Source: DASVRZ01 sp038230215
GTDB taxonomy: Bacteria > Verrucomicrobiota > Verrucomicrobiia > Chthoniobacterales > DASVRZ01
Assembly (NCBI GenBank): GCA_038230215.1
Contig: JBBRNR010000005.1
Coordinates: 124,001-188,000, forward strand
Length of the DNA: 64,000 bases
Reading direction: 5' to 3'
Shown piece by piece: positions 8,180-16,361 of the stretch (position 1 is its first letter; each line of letters opens with the position of its first letter). The translations under genes were made by a program, and so were the position numbers. The notes under the pieces are model-generated. The model worked only from the letters and a program-made list of their open reading frames with translations, did no database searches and was not told where the DNA came from.

Positions 8180-8367
8180 GAATTAACGCCTGGGAACCAT
8201 TTCTAGTCACCCGCTCGTCACGATTTAGCACGCTGGCGAGACAATTTGTCACCTTCTCAACACGATTTGACACCTTGTGATGATTATTTCTCGCCAGTTC
8301 ACTAGGATTTATCACCCTGGGCTGATCATTTCTCGCCAGTTGGCGACGATTTATCACCTTTTCATCT
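8180..8367. repeat. degenerate 21-bp tandem repeat in a 386-bp gene-free gap
   Basis: Seven consecutive 21-bp units run from 8221 to 8367, for example CGATTTGACACC, GGATTTATCACC and CGATTTATCACC plus nine variable bases. Shorter or longer imperfect units precede them from about 8180. Two unit types alternate toward the right (xxATTTATCACC and xxATTTCTCGCC). On the minus strand all units are open in one frame and read as heptads with Asn at position 2 and Val or Ala at position 7. On the plus strand the same units contain stops. The rest of the gap (8119-8504) shows only a short ACTAACAAAT direct repeat before the next gene. Confidence 0.75.
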
Positions 8368-8504
8368 CAACATAGAGAATTATGCATTTGTCCTATGAAC
8401 CTGAAATCATTCCCAGAATTTTTTTCTCTCCGGTAATGGTTCGGTAATCCCGGTGTTTTAATGTGGCAGTGTCGAAAATCGACTAACAAATAAAACTAAC
8501 AAAT

Positions 8505-9221
8505 ATGAAAACACATCTGCTAACAAACACCACCCTGCGTATCTGCTCAGCGACTATGCTCCTCGGAGTATCTGCGATATCCTTGAGGGCCGACGACAAG
8601 GAATACAAACCTGACATCGTTCCCTCGGAGTTCTCTTCCAAGGTGACGAATCCCTATTTCCCGCTCCCGGTGGGCATGGTGACGAAATGCGTCGAAAATG
8701 ATGGGCGCAAGATCACGGAAATCGTGACCACGGTTTTGCCCGACACGAAAGAGATCATGGGCGTGAAATGCGTGGTCGTGCATGACGTGGCTTCTGTCGG
8801 AGGCAAGATCGAGGAAGACACCTACGACTGGTATGCCCAGCAGAAGGACGGGTCCGTGTGGTATTTTGGCGAAGACACGAAAGAATACTTATCTGGCGGG
8901 CGGGTGGAGACGAAAGGCTCGTGGGAAGGTGGGGTGAAAGGTGCGCAGCCCGGCATCATCATGCCCGGCACGCCCCAGGTGGGCATGCGTTACCGGCAGG
9001 AATATCTGAAGGGTGAAGCCGAGGACATGGGCGAGATAACCGCATTGAATGTGCCGGTGACAGTGAAGGCGGGCACTTTTGAGAAGTGTGTGCAGACGCG
9101 GGATTGGTCGGAACTGGAAGCCGGCTCGGAGAAGAAGTATTTCGCTCCGGGAGTGGGCTTTGTGAAGAGCTCGGCAAAAAAGGATTCGGGATCCGAGGCG
9201 GTGTCGATCACCCAAAAATGA
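8505..9221 (+). CDS. Secreted protein of unknown function
   Basis: This 238-residue protein has a clear signal peptide (hydrophobic stretch to about residue 27, cleavage near SLRADD). The mature part is a small beta-rich domain with NPYFPLPVGM near the N-terminus and KYFAPGVGFVKS near the C-terminus, a pattern shared by many hypothetical periplasmic proteins. No catalytic motif or metal-binding cluster is visible. It stands alone between the 21-bp repeat and the second two-component system on the same strand, 137 bp before the response regulator, and could belong to that regulator's output or input. The function is not recognised. Confidence 0.75.
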   Translation: MKTHLLTNTTLRICSATMLLGVSAISLRADDKEYKPDIVPSEFSSKVTNPYFPLPVGMVTKCVENDGRKITEIVTTVLPDTKEIMGVKCVVVHDVASVGGKIEEDTYDWYAQQKDGSVWYFGEDTKEYLSGGRVETKGSWEGGVKGAQPGIIMPGTPQVGMRYRQEYLKGEAEDMGEITALNVPVTVKAGTFEKCVQTRDWSELEAGSEKKYFAPGVGFVKSSAKKDSGSEAVSITQK

Positions 9222-9358
9222 AGATTCGGGCCGTGTCTCAGCGACGGCTACCATCCAGCCCGCCACGCTATTCGTGGCGGTGTCTGGGGATGGTGCCTGA
9301 TTGGAGTTTCGGGGGAGATTATTGATGAAACATTCCACCCTTTCACCGAATCTGCCCT

Positions 9359-10036
9359 ATGCGAATCCTGCTGGTTGAAGATTCTCCACGACTTCGGGAT
9401 ACCCTCACCCGCGGCCTCAAAAAGCTCGGCTTCCAGGTGGATGCCTGTGGCGATGGTCATAGTGGCCTCGACTTTGTGCTGGTGCATGAGTTCGACGTGG
9501 TCATCCTCGATCTTATGTTGCCGGGTTGCAGCGGTATGGAGGTTCTGCGTCTCATGCGAGCCAGGCACGTTCAGATACCCGTGCTCATCCTCACAGCGAT
9601 GGCCGATGTGGATCATCGCGTGGAGGGCCTCGATGCAGGCGCGGACGATTATTTGGTGAAACCCTTCGCCTTTCCCGAACTCGTAGCCCGCATCCACGTC
9701 CTGCTGAGGCGCAAGTATGGCGGCACGGCGAACGACACCCTCATCGGCAACCTGCGCATCTATGCAAAGTTGGGCCGGGTTTTCATCGGCAAGCAATCTG
9801 TCGATCTCCAACCCAAGGCATTTTCACTGCTCGACTATCTGGCCCGTCGGCAGGATGCCATCGTCACGCGCACCGATATTTCCGAGCACGTCTATGACCA
9901 CGCGGCGGACCTCCAGAGTAATGCCATCGACACCGCCGTCTCGCGTCTGCGTCGCACGTTGCGCGAGGCCGGGGCAACGGTGGAAATCCAGGCCATCCCC
10001 CGACGCGGTTATCGACTCGTCCTCTCCCGACCGTGA
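9359..10036 (+). CDS. OmpR-family response regulator, second system (QseB/PmrA-like)
   Basis: This 225-residue regulator has a receiver domain with Asp51 in VILDLMLPG and a Lys in DDYLVKPF. Its winged-helix output domain ends in SNAIDTAVSRLRR, like QseB/PmrA-type regulators and unlike the CusR-type helix of the regulator at 4.1 kb. It overlaps the kinase start by 4 bp (GTGA). The two systems therefore probably recognise different sites. Targets are unknown; the adjacent efflux locus and the secreted protein upstream are candidates from position only. Confidence 0.92.
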   Translation: MRILLVEDSPRLRDTLTRGLKKLGFQVDACGDGHSGLDFVLVHEFDVVILDLMLPGCSGMEVLRLMRARHVQIPVLILTAMADVDHRVEGLDAGADDYLVKPFAFPELVARIHVLLRRKYGGTANDTLIGNLRIYAKLGRVFIGKQSVDLQPKAFSLLDYLARRQDAIVTRTDISEHVYDHAADLQSNAIDTAVSRLRRTLREAGATVEIQAIPRRGYRLVLSRP

Positions 10037-11460
10037 GTTTACGAACGCGCTATACCCTGGCGATGACGCTCTGTGTACTCGTGCTTTACGGCAGCACGTC
10101 CTGGCTGGTTTATTCGCTGGTGCGACGTTCCGCGCTGGCCCATCTCCAGCAAAACATTGAAGAACGTCTGAGCGGTTTCATCAATGACATCGACTGGAAA
10201 GCGGGACGACTGGACCTCGATTTTCACATTAACAGCCCGGCGGAATACGCCGAGGGCACGCGAATGGCATTCTACGAACTCCGCGACCACCAGCATCAGG
10301 TCGTGGTGCGTTCTTACTCTCTCGGTCTGAAGGAATCGCTGCCGGAGTTCGCCGCCAAACCCCTCCAGGCCAAGCTCGACGACGGGGTCAAAGTTTATGC
10401 GCTCGCGCGATCCTTTCGGCCGCCCCTCGACCAGGACAGTCAGCGGCCCGACACTCAGGCACCGCCTACCGACAGCCCGGGAAATGTCTTCGAACTCACT
10501 GTCGCCGAGTCCACCGCTGGCATGGATCGGCAATTGCGCGACATTGCAGAGGCTCTCCTTTTGGGCGGACTTTTCCTCGTCGCCTCCTGCTCTGTCGTCG
10601 CAAGCCTCATGGCACGCTGGCTGAACCAGCCCGTCCTCCGCGTTGCGGAAAATGTTGCCTCCATCGATACCACCACGCTCCACAAACGTCTCTCTCTCAA
10701 TCACACCCCCCGCGAGATGCGCCCCATCATCACGCAATTCAATGCCTTGTTAGACCGTGTTACTCACGCCATGCAACGCGAACGTCGTTTCTCCACCGCC
10801 ATCGCACACGAACTGCGCACCCCGCTCGCCGAGTTGCAATCCCTCGCCGATGTCGCCCTTATCGACTGCGACCACGACCCCAGCCTCCGCGAAGATCCAC
10901 GCGATGTCTTCCTCGAGACTACCGCGATAACCGCCCGCATGGGCCACCTGCTCGATCTCCTCGCCGTTATCCATCGCACCGACGACGGGCAGACCAGGCT
11001 ACAGACCCGCAAGATCGATCTGAGGGAAGTCATGCTCAAGCTTGGTGATTTGTTTCGGGCGGACATTCTTGCCAGCGGGCGCGATCTGGAAATCACGCTG
11101 TCCGCCTCTGCCATTCTCGTTCGTACTGATCCAAGCGTCCTCGAAGCCATCGCCACGAATCTCCTCCGCAACGCCCTGCAACACGCCACCCCCGGCTGCC
11201 TCATAGAATTGGCCGTCACATCCTCGCCTCCTACTCTCAGCGTAAGCAACGCAACGGACACTTTGGTCGTCGAAGACTTGGCCAAACTCACCGAGCCTCT
11301 CTGGCAAAAAGACACCTCGCGTACCGAGCAAGAGCGTTTCGGTATCGGCCTTACCCTAAGCCGTGCCTACACCGAACTCATCGGTGCTAGACTCTCCTTT
11401 GCACTCGATGGGGAAGTCTTTATCGCCTCGGTCATTTTACCAGTGCCACACTCTTTTTAA
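10033..11460 (+). CDS. Membrane sensor histidine kinase, second system
   Basis: This 475-residue kinase begins at a GTG overlapping the regulator's stop. Membrane segments lie at about residues 11-30 and 174-194 around a periplasmic domain of about 140 residues that contains a Pro/Gln/Asp-rich linker near 130-150. A HAMP-like region follows, then HisKA with His259 in IAHELRTPL, and an ATPase domain with NLLRNALQHA and FGIGLTLSRA. The F box is poorly conserved, but the N and G boxes are present, so it is probably active. The stimulus is unknown. Confidence 0.92.
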   Translation: MSLRTRYTLAMTLCVLVLYGSTSWLVYSLVRRSALAHLQQNIEERLSGFINDIDWKAGRLDLDFHINSPAEYAEGTRMAFYELRDHQHQVVVRSYSLGLKESLPEFAAKPLQAKLDDGVKVYALARSFRPPLDQDSQRPDTQAPPTDSPGNVFELTVAESTAGMDRQLRDIAEALLLGGLFLVASCSVVASLMARWLNQPVLRVAENVASIDTTTLHKRLSLNHTPREMRPIITQFNALLDRVTHAMQRERRFSTAIAHELRTPLAELQSLADVALIDCDHDPSLREDPRDVFLETTAITARMGHLLDLLAVIHRTDDGQTRLQTRKIDLREVMLKLGDLFRADILASGRDLEITLSASAILVRTDPSVLEAIATNLLRNALQHATPGCLIELAVTSSPPTLSVSNATDTLVVEDLAKLTEPLWQKDTSRTEQERFGIGLTLSRAYTELIGARLSFALDGEVFIASVILPVPHSF

Positions 11461-11517
11461 TGCAACTAAAGGGTCGTTACTTGTCTGTGAAGTTTTTTTA
11501 ACCAAGTGAACATAGAT

Positions 11518-11533
11518 CCCCTGTTTGCAGGGG
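11518..11533. terminator. short hairpin between convergent genes
   Basis: A perfect 6-bp stem (CCCCTG and CAGGGG) with loop TTTG sits between the convergent ends of the second kinase and the beta-propeller gene. No good T-tract follows on either strand, so terminator function is uncertain. Confidence 0.35.
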
Positions 11534-11594
11534 TTACCCAGCGAAAAAGCCGTCACAAAGAATCTTTTGCGACAAATGAAGGACAGCAGGGCCG

Positions 11595-12629
11595 TTATTT
11601 AGCCACGGGCGCGAAGACTAGGACTTTGAGCGTGCCGGGGAGGATCTTCGGCCAGTGATGTTCGCCTTCCTTTGTGCCGGGGGCGACGGGTTCGGTCTTG
11701 GCCGTGGGCAGGTAGATTTTGTGGGTGGCCTCATCGACGGTCATGGTGCGGGCGCCGGGTTGAGTTTCAAGCGATTGGACGACGGTGAGTTTATCGGGCG
11801 CGTCCTCGTGCAGGATGGTGGTGATGCCGTCGCCGCCGGAGGCAAAGGCCAATTGCGTGCCGGGATCGAAGGCCGCGCCGTCGATGTGCTGACTGATCGG
11901 GGCGTTGGCAACGACTTTGCCGTTGGTGCTATCCATCATGACCATCAATTTGTTATCGCAGCCGAGAAAGAGGCGATGGTGCGCGATGTCGATGGCCATG
12001 CCGGAGGCAGATTCGCCGGGTGCGATGGGCCAGTTGGCTTCGACGGTGTGCGTCTTCGTGTCGATAACGGCGACGGTGCTTTTGTCTTCGATGTTGATGT
12101 AAACTTTACCAGCAGCGGGATCGCAGGCGGCAAACTCGGGGTTGCCTTCGAGGGGAATGGTGGCGACGAGTTTGCCAGTGTCGGCGTTGAGAACGGTGAC
12201 GGAATTTCCGTCGGCATTGAAGCAGTAGATTTCTTTCTGACTCGACTCAAAAAGTACGATGTCGGGTTTCTTGCCGGTATCGACTTTGGAGAGAGTCTTC
12301 AGCGTGGCGAGATCGACGAGGCTGCTTTTGTCTTCCTTGCCATTGCTGGTGAAGGCGCGTCCGGCTCCGGGGACGATGGCGATGTCGTGAGCACCCGGAG
12401 TGTCGGCGATCTCACCGACAACGGCATTTTTCTCGAGGTCGATGACGACAAATTTCGAGGCGTGAGAGAGGTAGAGCCGATGGGTGGCATTATCAATCTT
12501 CAAACAATCCCAGCCGCCTTCGCCGCCAACGGCGATTTCGCCCGCTGGTTGGTAAACGGTGGCAGCGGACAGTGATGAGGCGAGCGCGATGGCGGCAGCG
12601 GAAAGGATGGAAAGATTGGGTTTTGTCAT
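11595..12629 (-). CDS. Periplasmic YVTN-type beta-propeller protein
   Basis: This 344-residue protein has a signal peptide (about 23 residues, ending SLSAA) and is then built of repeated blades such as HRLYLSHASKFVVID, AFTSNGKEDKSSLVDLATL and VYINIEDKSTVAVIDT. These match YVTN/40-residue beta-propeller surface or periplasmic proteins. No haem-binding motif is seen, so it is not a cytochrome. Such propellers are commonly scaffolds or ligand binders. It is divergent from the PepSY gene and its start is 46 bp from a CusR-type palindrome equidistant from both, so the two genes are probably co-regulated. Confidence 0.85.
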   Translation of the reverse strand: MTKPNLSILSAAAIALASSLSAATVYQPAGEIAVGGEGGWDCLKIDNATHRLYLSHASKFVVIDLEKNAVVGEIADTPGAHDIAIVPGAGRAFTSNGKEDKSSLVDLATLKTLSKVDTGKKPDIVLFESSQKEIYCFNADGNSVTVLNADTGKLVATIPLEGNPEFAACDPAAGKVYINIEDKSTVAVIDTKTHTVEANWPIAPGESASGMAIDIAHHRLFLGCDNKLMVMMDSTNGKVVANAPISQHIDGAAFDPGTQLAFASGGDGITTILHEDAPDKLTVVQSLETQPGARTMTVDEATHKIYLPTAKTEPVAPGTKEGEHHWPKILPGTLKVLVFAPVAK

Positions 12630-12674
12630 AGTCGCAACTTAGGGGTCACGGCCTCCATAACAAGGGAAGGATAG

Positions 12675-12690
12675 ATGACGATGTTGTCAT
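12675..12690. promoter_or_regulatory. CusR/CopR-type palindrome (ATGACGATGTTGTCAT)
   Basis: Arms ATGAC and GTCAT are separated by 6 bp, the same geometry as the site at 13121-13136 and as the published CusR/CopR box core (TGACA-N4-TGTCA type). It lies exactly midway between the starts of the beta-propeller gene (12629, minus) and the PepSY gene (12736, plus), 46 bp from each, so one bound regulator could act on both promoters. Confidence 0.65.
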
Positions 12691-12735
12691 GCGAGTTCCA
12701 TTGCTATGGGTCGGAACGCTGCGTCTAGTCTACCT

Positions 12736-13086
12736 ATGAATAAAAAATATCTCACATTCCTCCCCGTGCTCGCCTTGGCCTGCGCCACTACCTTGCACGC
12801 AGCGGACGAGGCTGCCGAACAAGCCAAGCTTACGAAGAAAGCCAAGATCACTGAAGCAGACGCCCGGGTGACCGCTTCCGCCAAAGTGCCCGGCGGCAAA
12901 GTCCAATCGGTCGAGATCGAAGAGGAAAACGGAAAGCTGGTCTGGTCCTACGATTTTACCAAAGCTAAAAGCAAAAACATCACCGAAGTCCAGATCGACG
13001 CCATGACGGGAAAAGTCGCCGCCGTGGAGATCGAAACTCCGAAAGACATCGCGAAAGAAGACATGGAAGACGCAGCTCACAAATAA
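12736..13086 (+). CDS. Small secreted PepSY-domain protein
   Basis: This 116-residue protein has a signal peptide (MNKKYL start, cleavage near LHAAD) and one PepSY domain of about residues 40-105. The domain runs from a helix KITEADARVTASAKVPGGKVQSVEIE to a strand pair ending IDAMTGKVAAVEIE. PepSY domains inhibit or bind proteases and are frequent near metal- or envelope-stress systems. An in-frame ATG 30 bp upstream would add ten residues before the signal, so the ATG at 12736 was chosen. It is flanked by regulator palindromes on both sides and followed by a strong terminator, so it is probably monocistronic. Confidence 0.85.
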   Translation: MNKKYLTFLPVLALACATTLHAADEAAEQAKLTKKAKITEADARVTASAKVPGGKVQSVEIEEENGKLVWSYDFTKAKSKNITEVQIDAMTGKVAAVEIETPKDIAKEDMEDAAHK

Positions 13087-13102
13087 GAGCCTTCTAACAA
13101 CC

Positions 13103-13160
13103 AGCAGACCTCTGGCGGAAATGACAAAACTGTCATTCGATACCTCTGGTCTGCTTTTTG
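13103..13160 (+). terminator. Rho-independent terminator with operator in its loop
   Basis: AGCAGACC at 13103-13110 pairs with GGTCTGCT at 13148-13155, followed by a T5 tract. The loop holds the inner palindrome ATGACA/TGTCAT (13121-13136), so the region may form a long two-part hairpin. It ends the PepSY transcript and lies in front of the next operon. Confidence 0.7.
13121..13136. promoter_or_regulatory. CusR/CopR-type box (ATGACAAAACTGTCAT)
   Basis: A perfect 6-4-6 inverted repeat, nearly identical to the enterobacterial CusR box core (AATGACAANNTTGTCATT). It lies 74 bp before the outer-membrane gene that leads the efflux operon and after the PepSY stop. It is the best of three related sites in this locus and points to control of the efflux operon by a CusR-type regulator, most likely the one at 4.1 kb. 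Confidence 0.72.
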
Positions 13161-13209
13161 GCGAAATGGAATAAGGAGCGCCTTGTTCACATTTTAACCT
13201 TCCATCACT

Positions 13210-13962
13210 ATGTTTATCGCTCCAAAAACCCGCCGTTTAATCCTTACTGCGCTCATGCTCACGGGCTTTGCCTCCGTCGTTCAAGCCGATCTAGTATTGG
13301 AAACAGAAACCGCCGAACTCGGCAAAAAGGGCGACTGGCTCTTCAGCGAAGGCGTCCAGTTTGAGCGCGATAAGGATGGAGGTCACACGCAATTCACACT
13401 TAACCAATACGAGATCGGCGTCACAGATCGGGCGGAGATGTTGATCGAACCTTTCTTCTACGAATGGGATCAGCCGAAGGGTGAAAAGCATTATTCCGGT
13501 GTTGGCGATCTGGAGCTGACTCCCTCCTACATGGTGGTATTGGAGAAAGGCTATGTCCCCGCTGTCGTGCTGGCCTTCAAACTCAAAGTGCCCACCGCCA
13601 CGAATCGCGACATCGGCACCGGGAAGTTTGATTACTTGCCCTACGTGATCTTCGGCAAAACCTGGGGCCCGCTCGTTTTCAATGCCAACCTCGGCTACAA
13701 CTTCATCACTTCGACCAAGGAGCAGCCGCTGAACAACCAGTTTATCTACGACTTTTCCGTCGAAGAAAAAATCACCCGCAACTGGAGTGTCTATGAGGAG
13801 ATCTTCGCCAACTCGTCGCCAGCGTCGGGCGAACGCGGAACCTTCGCGGGTGCCGTGGCCACGGAGTATCACTTTACCGAACACTTCAACGCCTTCGTCA
13901 GTGTCGGCTACGATAGCGACGGGCTGTTTAATGTTCGCCCGGGCTTCAATATTGAATATTGA
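13210..13962 (+). CDS. Outer-membrane beta-barrel (transporter-like) protein
   Basis: This 250-residue protein has a signal peptide to about residue 26 (SVVQAD). It then has alternating amphipathic strands and ends in GFNIEY, with the C-terminal aromatic residue typical of barrel proteins inserted by BamA. The pattern resembles the transporter or phenol-degradation MetA-like barrels often found beside efflux genes. It is the first gene after the palindrome at 13121 and lies just before the TolC-type gene, so it probably belongs to the efflux operon. The substrate is unknown. Confidence 0.8.
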   Translation: MFIAPKTRRLILTALMLTGFASVVQADLVLETETAELGKKGDWLFSEGVQFERDKDGGHTQFTLNQYEIGVTDRAEMLIEPFFYEWDQPKGEKHYSGVGDLELTPSYMVVLEKGYVPAVVLAFKLKVPTATNRDIGTGKFDYLPYVIFGKTWGPLVFNANLGYNFITSTKEQPLNNQFIYDFSVEEKITRNWSVYEEIFANSSPASGERGTFAGAVATEYHFTEHFNAFVSVGYDSDGLFNVRPGFNIEY

Positions 13963-13996
13963 GCAGCGCGGGCTGCGGCGGTTAGGGTGCGTGGCT

Positions 13997-15235
13997 GTGA
14001 AGTCCCCGCTCGCTCTCATTCTTGCCCTCGCAATCACGCCGATCTGGGGTGCTGGAGTTCGGCATTTTACGCCAACGCAAGCCGTCGCGGTTGCAGTCGA
14101 ATCCAACCCGAATCTAAAAGCCGCACGCGACGCCAAAACTTCGGCGGGCGCGGAGCGTCTGCAAGCTGGCCTGTTGCCTAATCCTAACCTCGCCGCCACT
14201 TACGATTCCGTCGTCGGCTCCGTCCACGACGCCCGCTCGGATGCGTATAGCGTCGGCATTGATTGGGAAATTACGAAGCTCCTCACCCTCGGCCCCAGTC
14301 TTCGGGCGGCGGACGCCAAATATGCCGCCGCCGGCCTCGATCTAGCTTGGGAGGAATTTCAAACGTCCGAAGAAGCGCGGCTGGAGGTCGTCAAATATGC
14401 GCTGGCCCAAAAAGCGCTCGCAGTCACCGTCCGAGCGGAAGAAAATCTCGTGGTCAACGCCCGCCAGATTCGTGCTGCGGGCAACAGTGAAACCGCCCTC
14501 ACCCTCGACGTTGCCGATGCCGCTGCGAGTCAGGCCAAAGTCGCGCGGAGCGCCCAGGAACAGGCGGTCGAGGATGAACGGCTCGCGCTCAACGCCGCGC
14601 TAGGCTTGGCGCCGCAGGAAAAATTCGTCGTCGATGCCGCCGCCGCTATTTCGGTTTTGCGTTCGCGTGAATTGCCTGAAACTCAAATGTTAACAAGGTC
14701 TATCGAGCAGTTGCGGCCCGATTTGCTAGCTCTGCAAATGGGCCAGAAAAGTCAGGACGCCAAACTGCGTGCCTCCATTCTCGGACGATTCCCAGTCGTC
14801 AGCCTCGGCGTCCAACAAGCGCGCGATACCGGCGACATCATGACTCGCGGCGTGACGCTGACCGTTTCCATTCCCATCTTCGATCGCAATCAAGGCGCGG
14901 TCGCCACCGAACGCGCCACCCGCCAACTTCTGGCCGACGAATACGCCGCCCGCGTGGCCAAGGCGCAGTCCGATATCGCCAAAGCGCTCGCCGATTTCCG
15001 GCTGATTCGGCTCCAAATTCAGGCCACGGAAACCGCTCTCGCGGCTCGTCGCAAACTCGCCGCCACCTTAGAAACTGCACGTCGCGATGGCGGCGTCGAG
15101 GCGACGCTCATTTACACGGCGCGCGCCGACGTGACTAACAGCGAGGGCGATCTCCTAAAACTAGAAGCCTCTCTCGCCGAGACCGCCGCCGCACTCGCGC
15201 TGGCGACCGGGACCGATATTTTTGCTCAACCCTGA
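13997..15235 (+). CDS. TolC/CusC-type outer-membrane efflux channel
   Basis: This is the outer-membrane component of a tripartite pump. Two OEP repeats of long helices with ALxLA-type heptads are visible, starting with FTPTQAVAVAVESNPNLKAA and later TERATRQLLADEYAARV. A GTG at 13997 lies 9 bp after AGGG and directly precedes a signal peptide (VKSPLALILALAITPIWGAG). A GTG 6 bp upstream is an alternative. The long in-frame extension upstream overlaps the barrel gene and has no secretion signal, so it was not used. Length (about 412 residues) fits the CusC/CzcC family. The adaptor and pump genes follow on the same strand. Confidence 0.88.
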   Translation: MKSPLALILALAITPIWGAGVRHFTPTQAVAVAVESNPNLKAARDAKTSAGAERLQAGLLPNPNLAATYDSVVGSVHDARSDAYSVGIDWEITKLLTLGPSLRAADAKYAAAGLDLAWEEFQTSEEARLEVVKYALAQKALAVTVRAEENLVVNARQIRAAGNSETALTLDVADAAASQAKVARSAQEQAVEDERLALNAALGLAPQEKFVVDAAAAISVLRSRELPETQMLTRSIEQLRPDLLALQMGQKSQDAKLRASILGRFPVVSLGVQQARDTGDIMTRGVTLTVSIPIFDRNQGAVATERATRQLLADEYAARVAKAQSDIAKALADFRLIRLQIQATETALAARRKLAATLETARRDGGVEATLIYTARADVTNSEGDLLKLEASLAETAAALALATGTDIFAQP

Positions 15236-15287
15236 ATCGTATGAACCGAGTCCCACGAGATGGATCATCCATCCAACAGTTTCCAAT

Positions 15288-16325
15288 ATGATCAAACTCC
15301 GCTCATTTTTTCTGCTTCTGCTGCCGTCTATCTTATGGGCTGACGACGAACCCGCAAAAGTCGAGGCCTCGCCGACCGTGGAAACGGTCATCGTGAAGAC
15401 ACGGGAGTTCCATCCGGATGTCGTTCTGTTTGGCACCGCCGCCACACCGCCCAACGCTTCGCTCGCCATCACCATTCCGGCCGAGGCCAAGATTCGTTCG
15501 CAACTCGTTCACGTCGGCCAATTCGTCGCCGCCGGCACGCCGCTGCTGGAAATCGAGCCTCCATTGGATTTTCAATTGGCTCAGAACGCCGCCGACATCG
15601 CCTCACAAACTCTTGAGTCCGCCCAAAAACGATTCGACTTAAAGTTGATTCCGATCGCCGATTTGCTCGCTGCCAAACAATCCGCCGGTGAGGCAAAGCT
15701 GAAGCTCTCGCATTTCCTCAGCACCGGATTGTCGCCCGATGGAAAACAAGTCCTGGCTCCCGCAGGCGGCACCGTCACCGCGCTTCCGACCAATCCGGGA
15801 GACACGGTCGCTGCCGCTGAACCGCTCGCGCAAATGATCACCGCCGACACCATGGAAGTGCGCGGCGGCCTGCCTCCCGAGGCTCCGGTGGAAATGGAGC
15901 AGTCAGCCAAAGTCGTCGCCATCGGACGCAGCGAGCCGATGACTTTGACCGGCAAAGTTCAGTCCGTCAGCCATGCGTTAAACGCCGAAACTCACTTGCT
16001 CGATGTCGTGGTCAGCCTGCCCGAACCCGGCGGATTGCACGCGGGAGAAGCGCTGCGAGTCAGTCTGCCCGGACCCGCCCGGACGGCGATTCTTGTGCCG
16101 AAAACGGCGCTGCGTTCGGAGGAAGGCGAGACGCTGGTGTTCACAGTCAAAGAGGGCAAAGCCGTCCGCCACGAAGTGGAAACCGGTAGCACCGAAGACG
16201 ACGAAGTAGAGCTAACCAGCGGCGGGATCGTCGATGGCGATGAAGTCGTCACCGTCGGCAACAGCCAGCTCAGCGACGGCATGGAAGTCACCAAAGGCTC
16301 GGGGAAACCGGCGGAAAAGGACTAA
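15288..16325 (+). CDS. RND efflux periplasmic adaptor (membrane fusion protein)
   Basis: About 345 residues. The start at 15288 gives a typical signal peptide (MIKLRSFFLLLLPSILWAD). Next come a biotinyl/lipoyl-like half (LVHVGQFVAAGTPLLEIEPP), a short hairpin, the second lipoyl half (APAGGTVTALPTNPGDTV), then beta-barrel and membrane-proximal domains (VEMEQSAKVVAIG, LVPKTALRSEEGETLVFTVKEG). The long hairpin of drug-pump adaptors is much reduced. There are no Met or His clusters like those of CusB. An upstream ATG (15222) inside the channel gene is possible but would mask the signal peptide. It couples the channel and pump encoded on either side. Confidence 0.9.
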   Translation: MIKLRSFFLLLLPSILWADDEPAKVEASPTVETVIVKTREFHPDVVLFGTAATPPNASLAITIPAEAKIRSQLVHVGQFVAAGTPLLEIEPPLDFQLAQNAADIASQTLESAQKRFDLKLIPIADLLAAKQSAGEAKLKLSHFLSTGLSPDGKQVLAPAGGTVTALPTNPGDTVAAAEPLAQMITADTMEVRGGLPPEAPVEMEQSAKVVAIGRSEPMTLTGKVQSVSHALNAETHLLDVVVSLPEPGGLHAGEALRVSLPGPARTAILVPKTALRSEEGETLVFTVKEGKAVRHEVETGSTEDDEVELTSGGIVDGDEVVTVGNSQLSDGMEVTKGSGKPAEKD

Positions 16326-16361
16326 AATGCCCGGCACTTTTTTCATCGGAGTTTCATCGCT

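Noticed and set aside
7935..8357. 140-codon minus-strand frame as a conventional protein gene
   Set aside because: The heptad repeat part is interesting and reported, but about 180 bp lie antisense in the GT87 gene and no convincing ribosome-binding site precedes the GTG, so it is not listed as a CDS.
8180..8367. CRISPR array
   Set aside because: The 21-bp units are directly abutting and degenerate, with no constant repeats separated by unique spacers.
11655..12575. 306-codon open frame on the plus strand opposite the beta-propeller gene
   Set aside because: It mirrors the codon pattern of the minus-strand gene, which has a signal peptide and recognisable blades; the plus frame is low-complexity Gly/Asp/Val.
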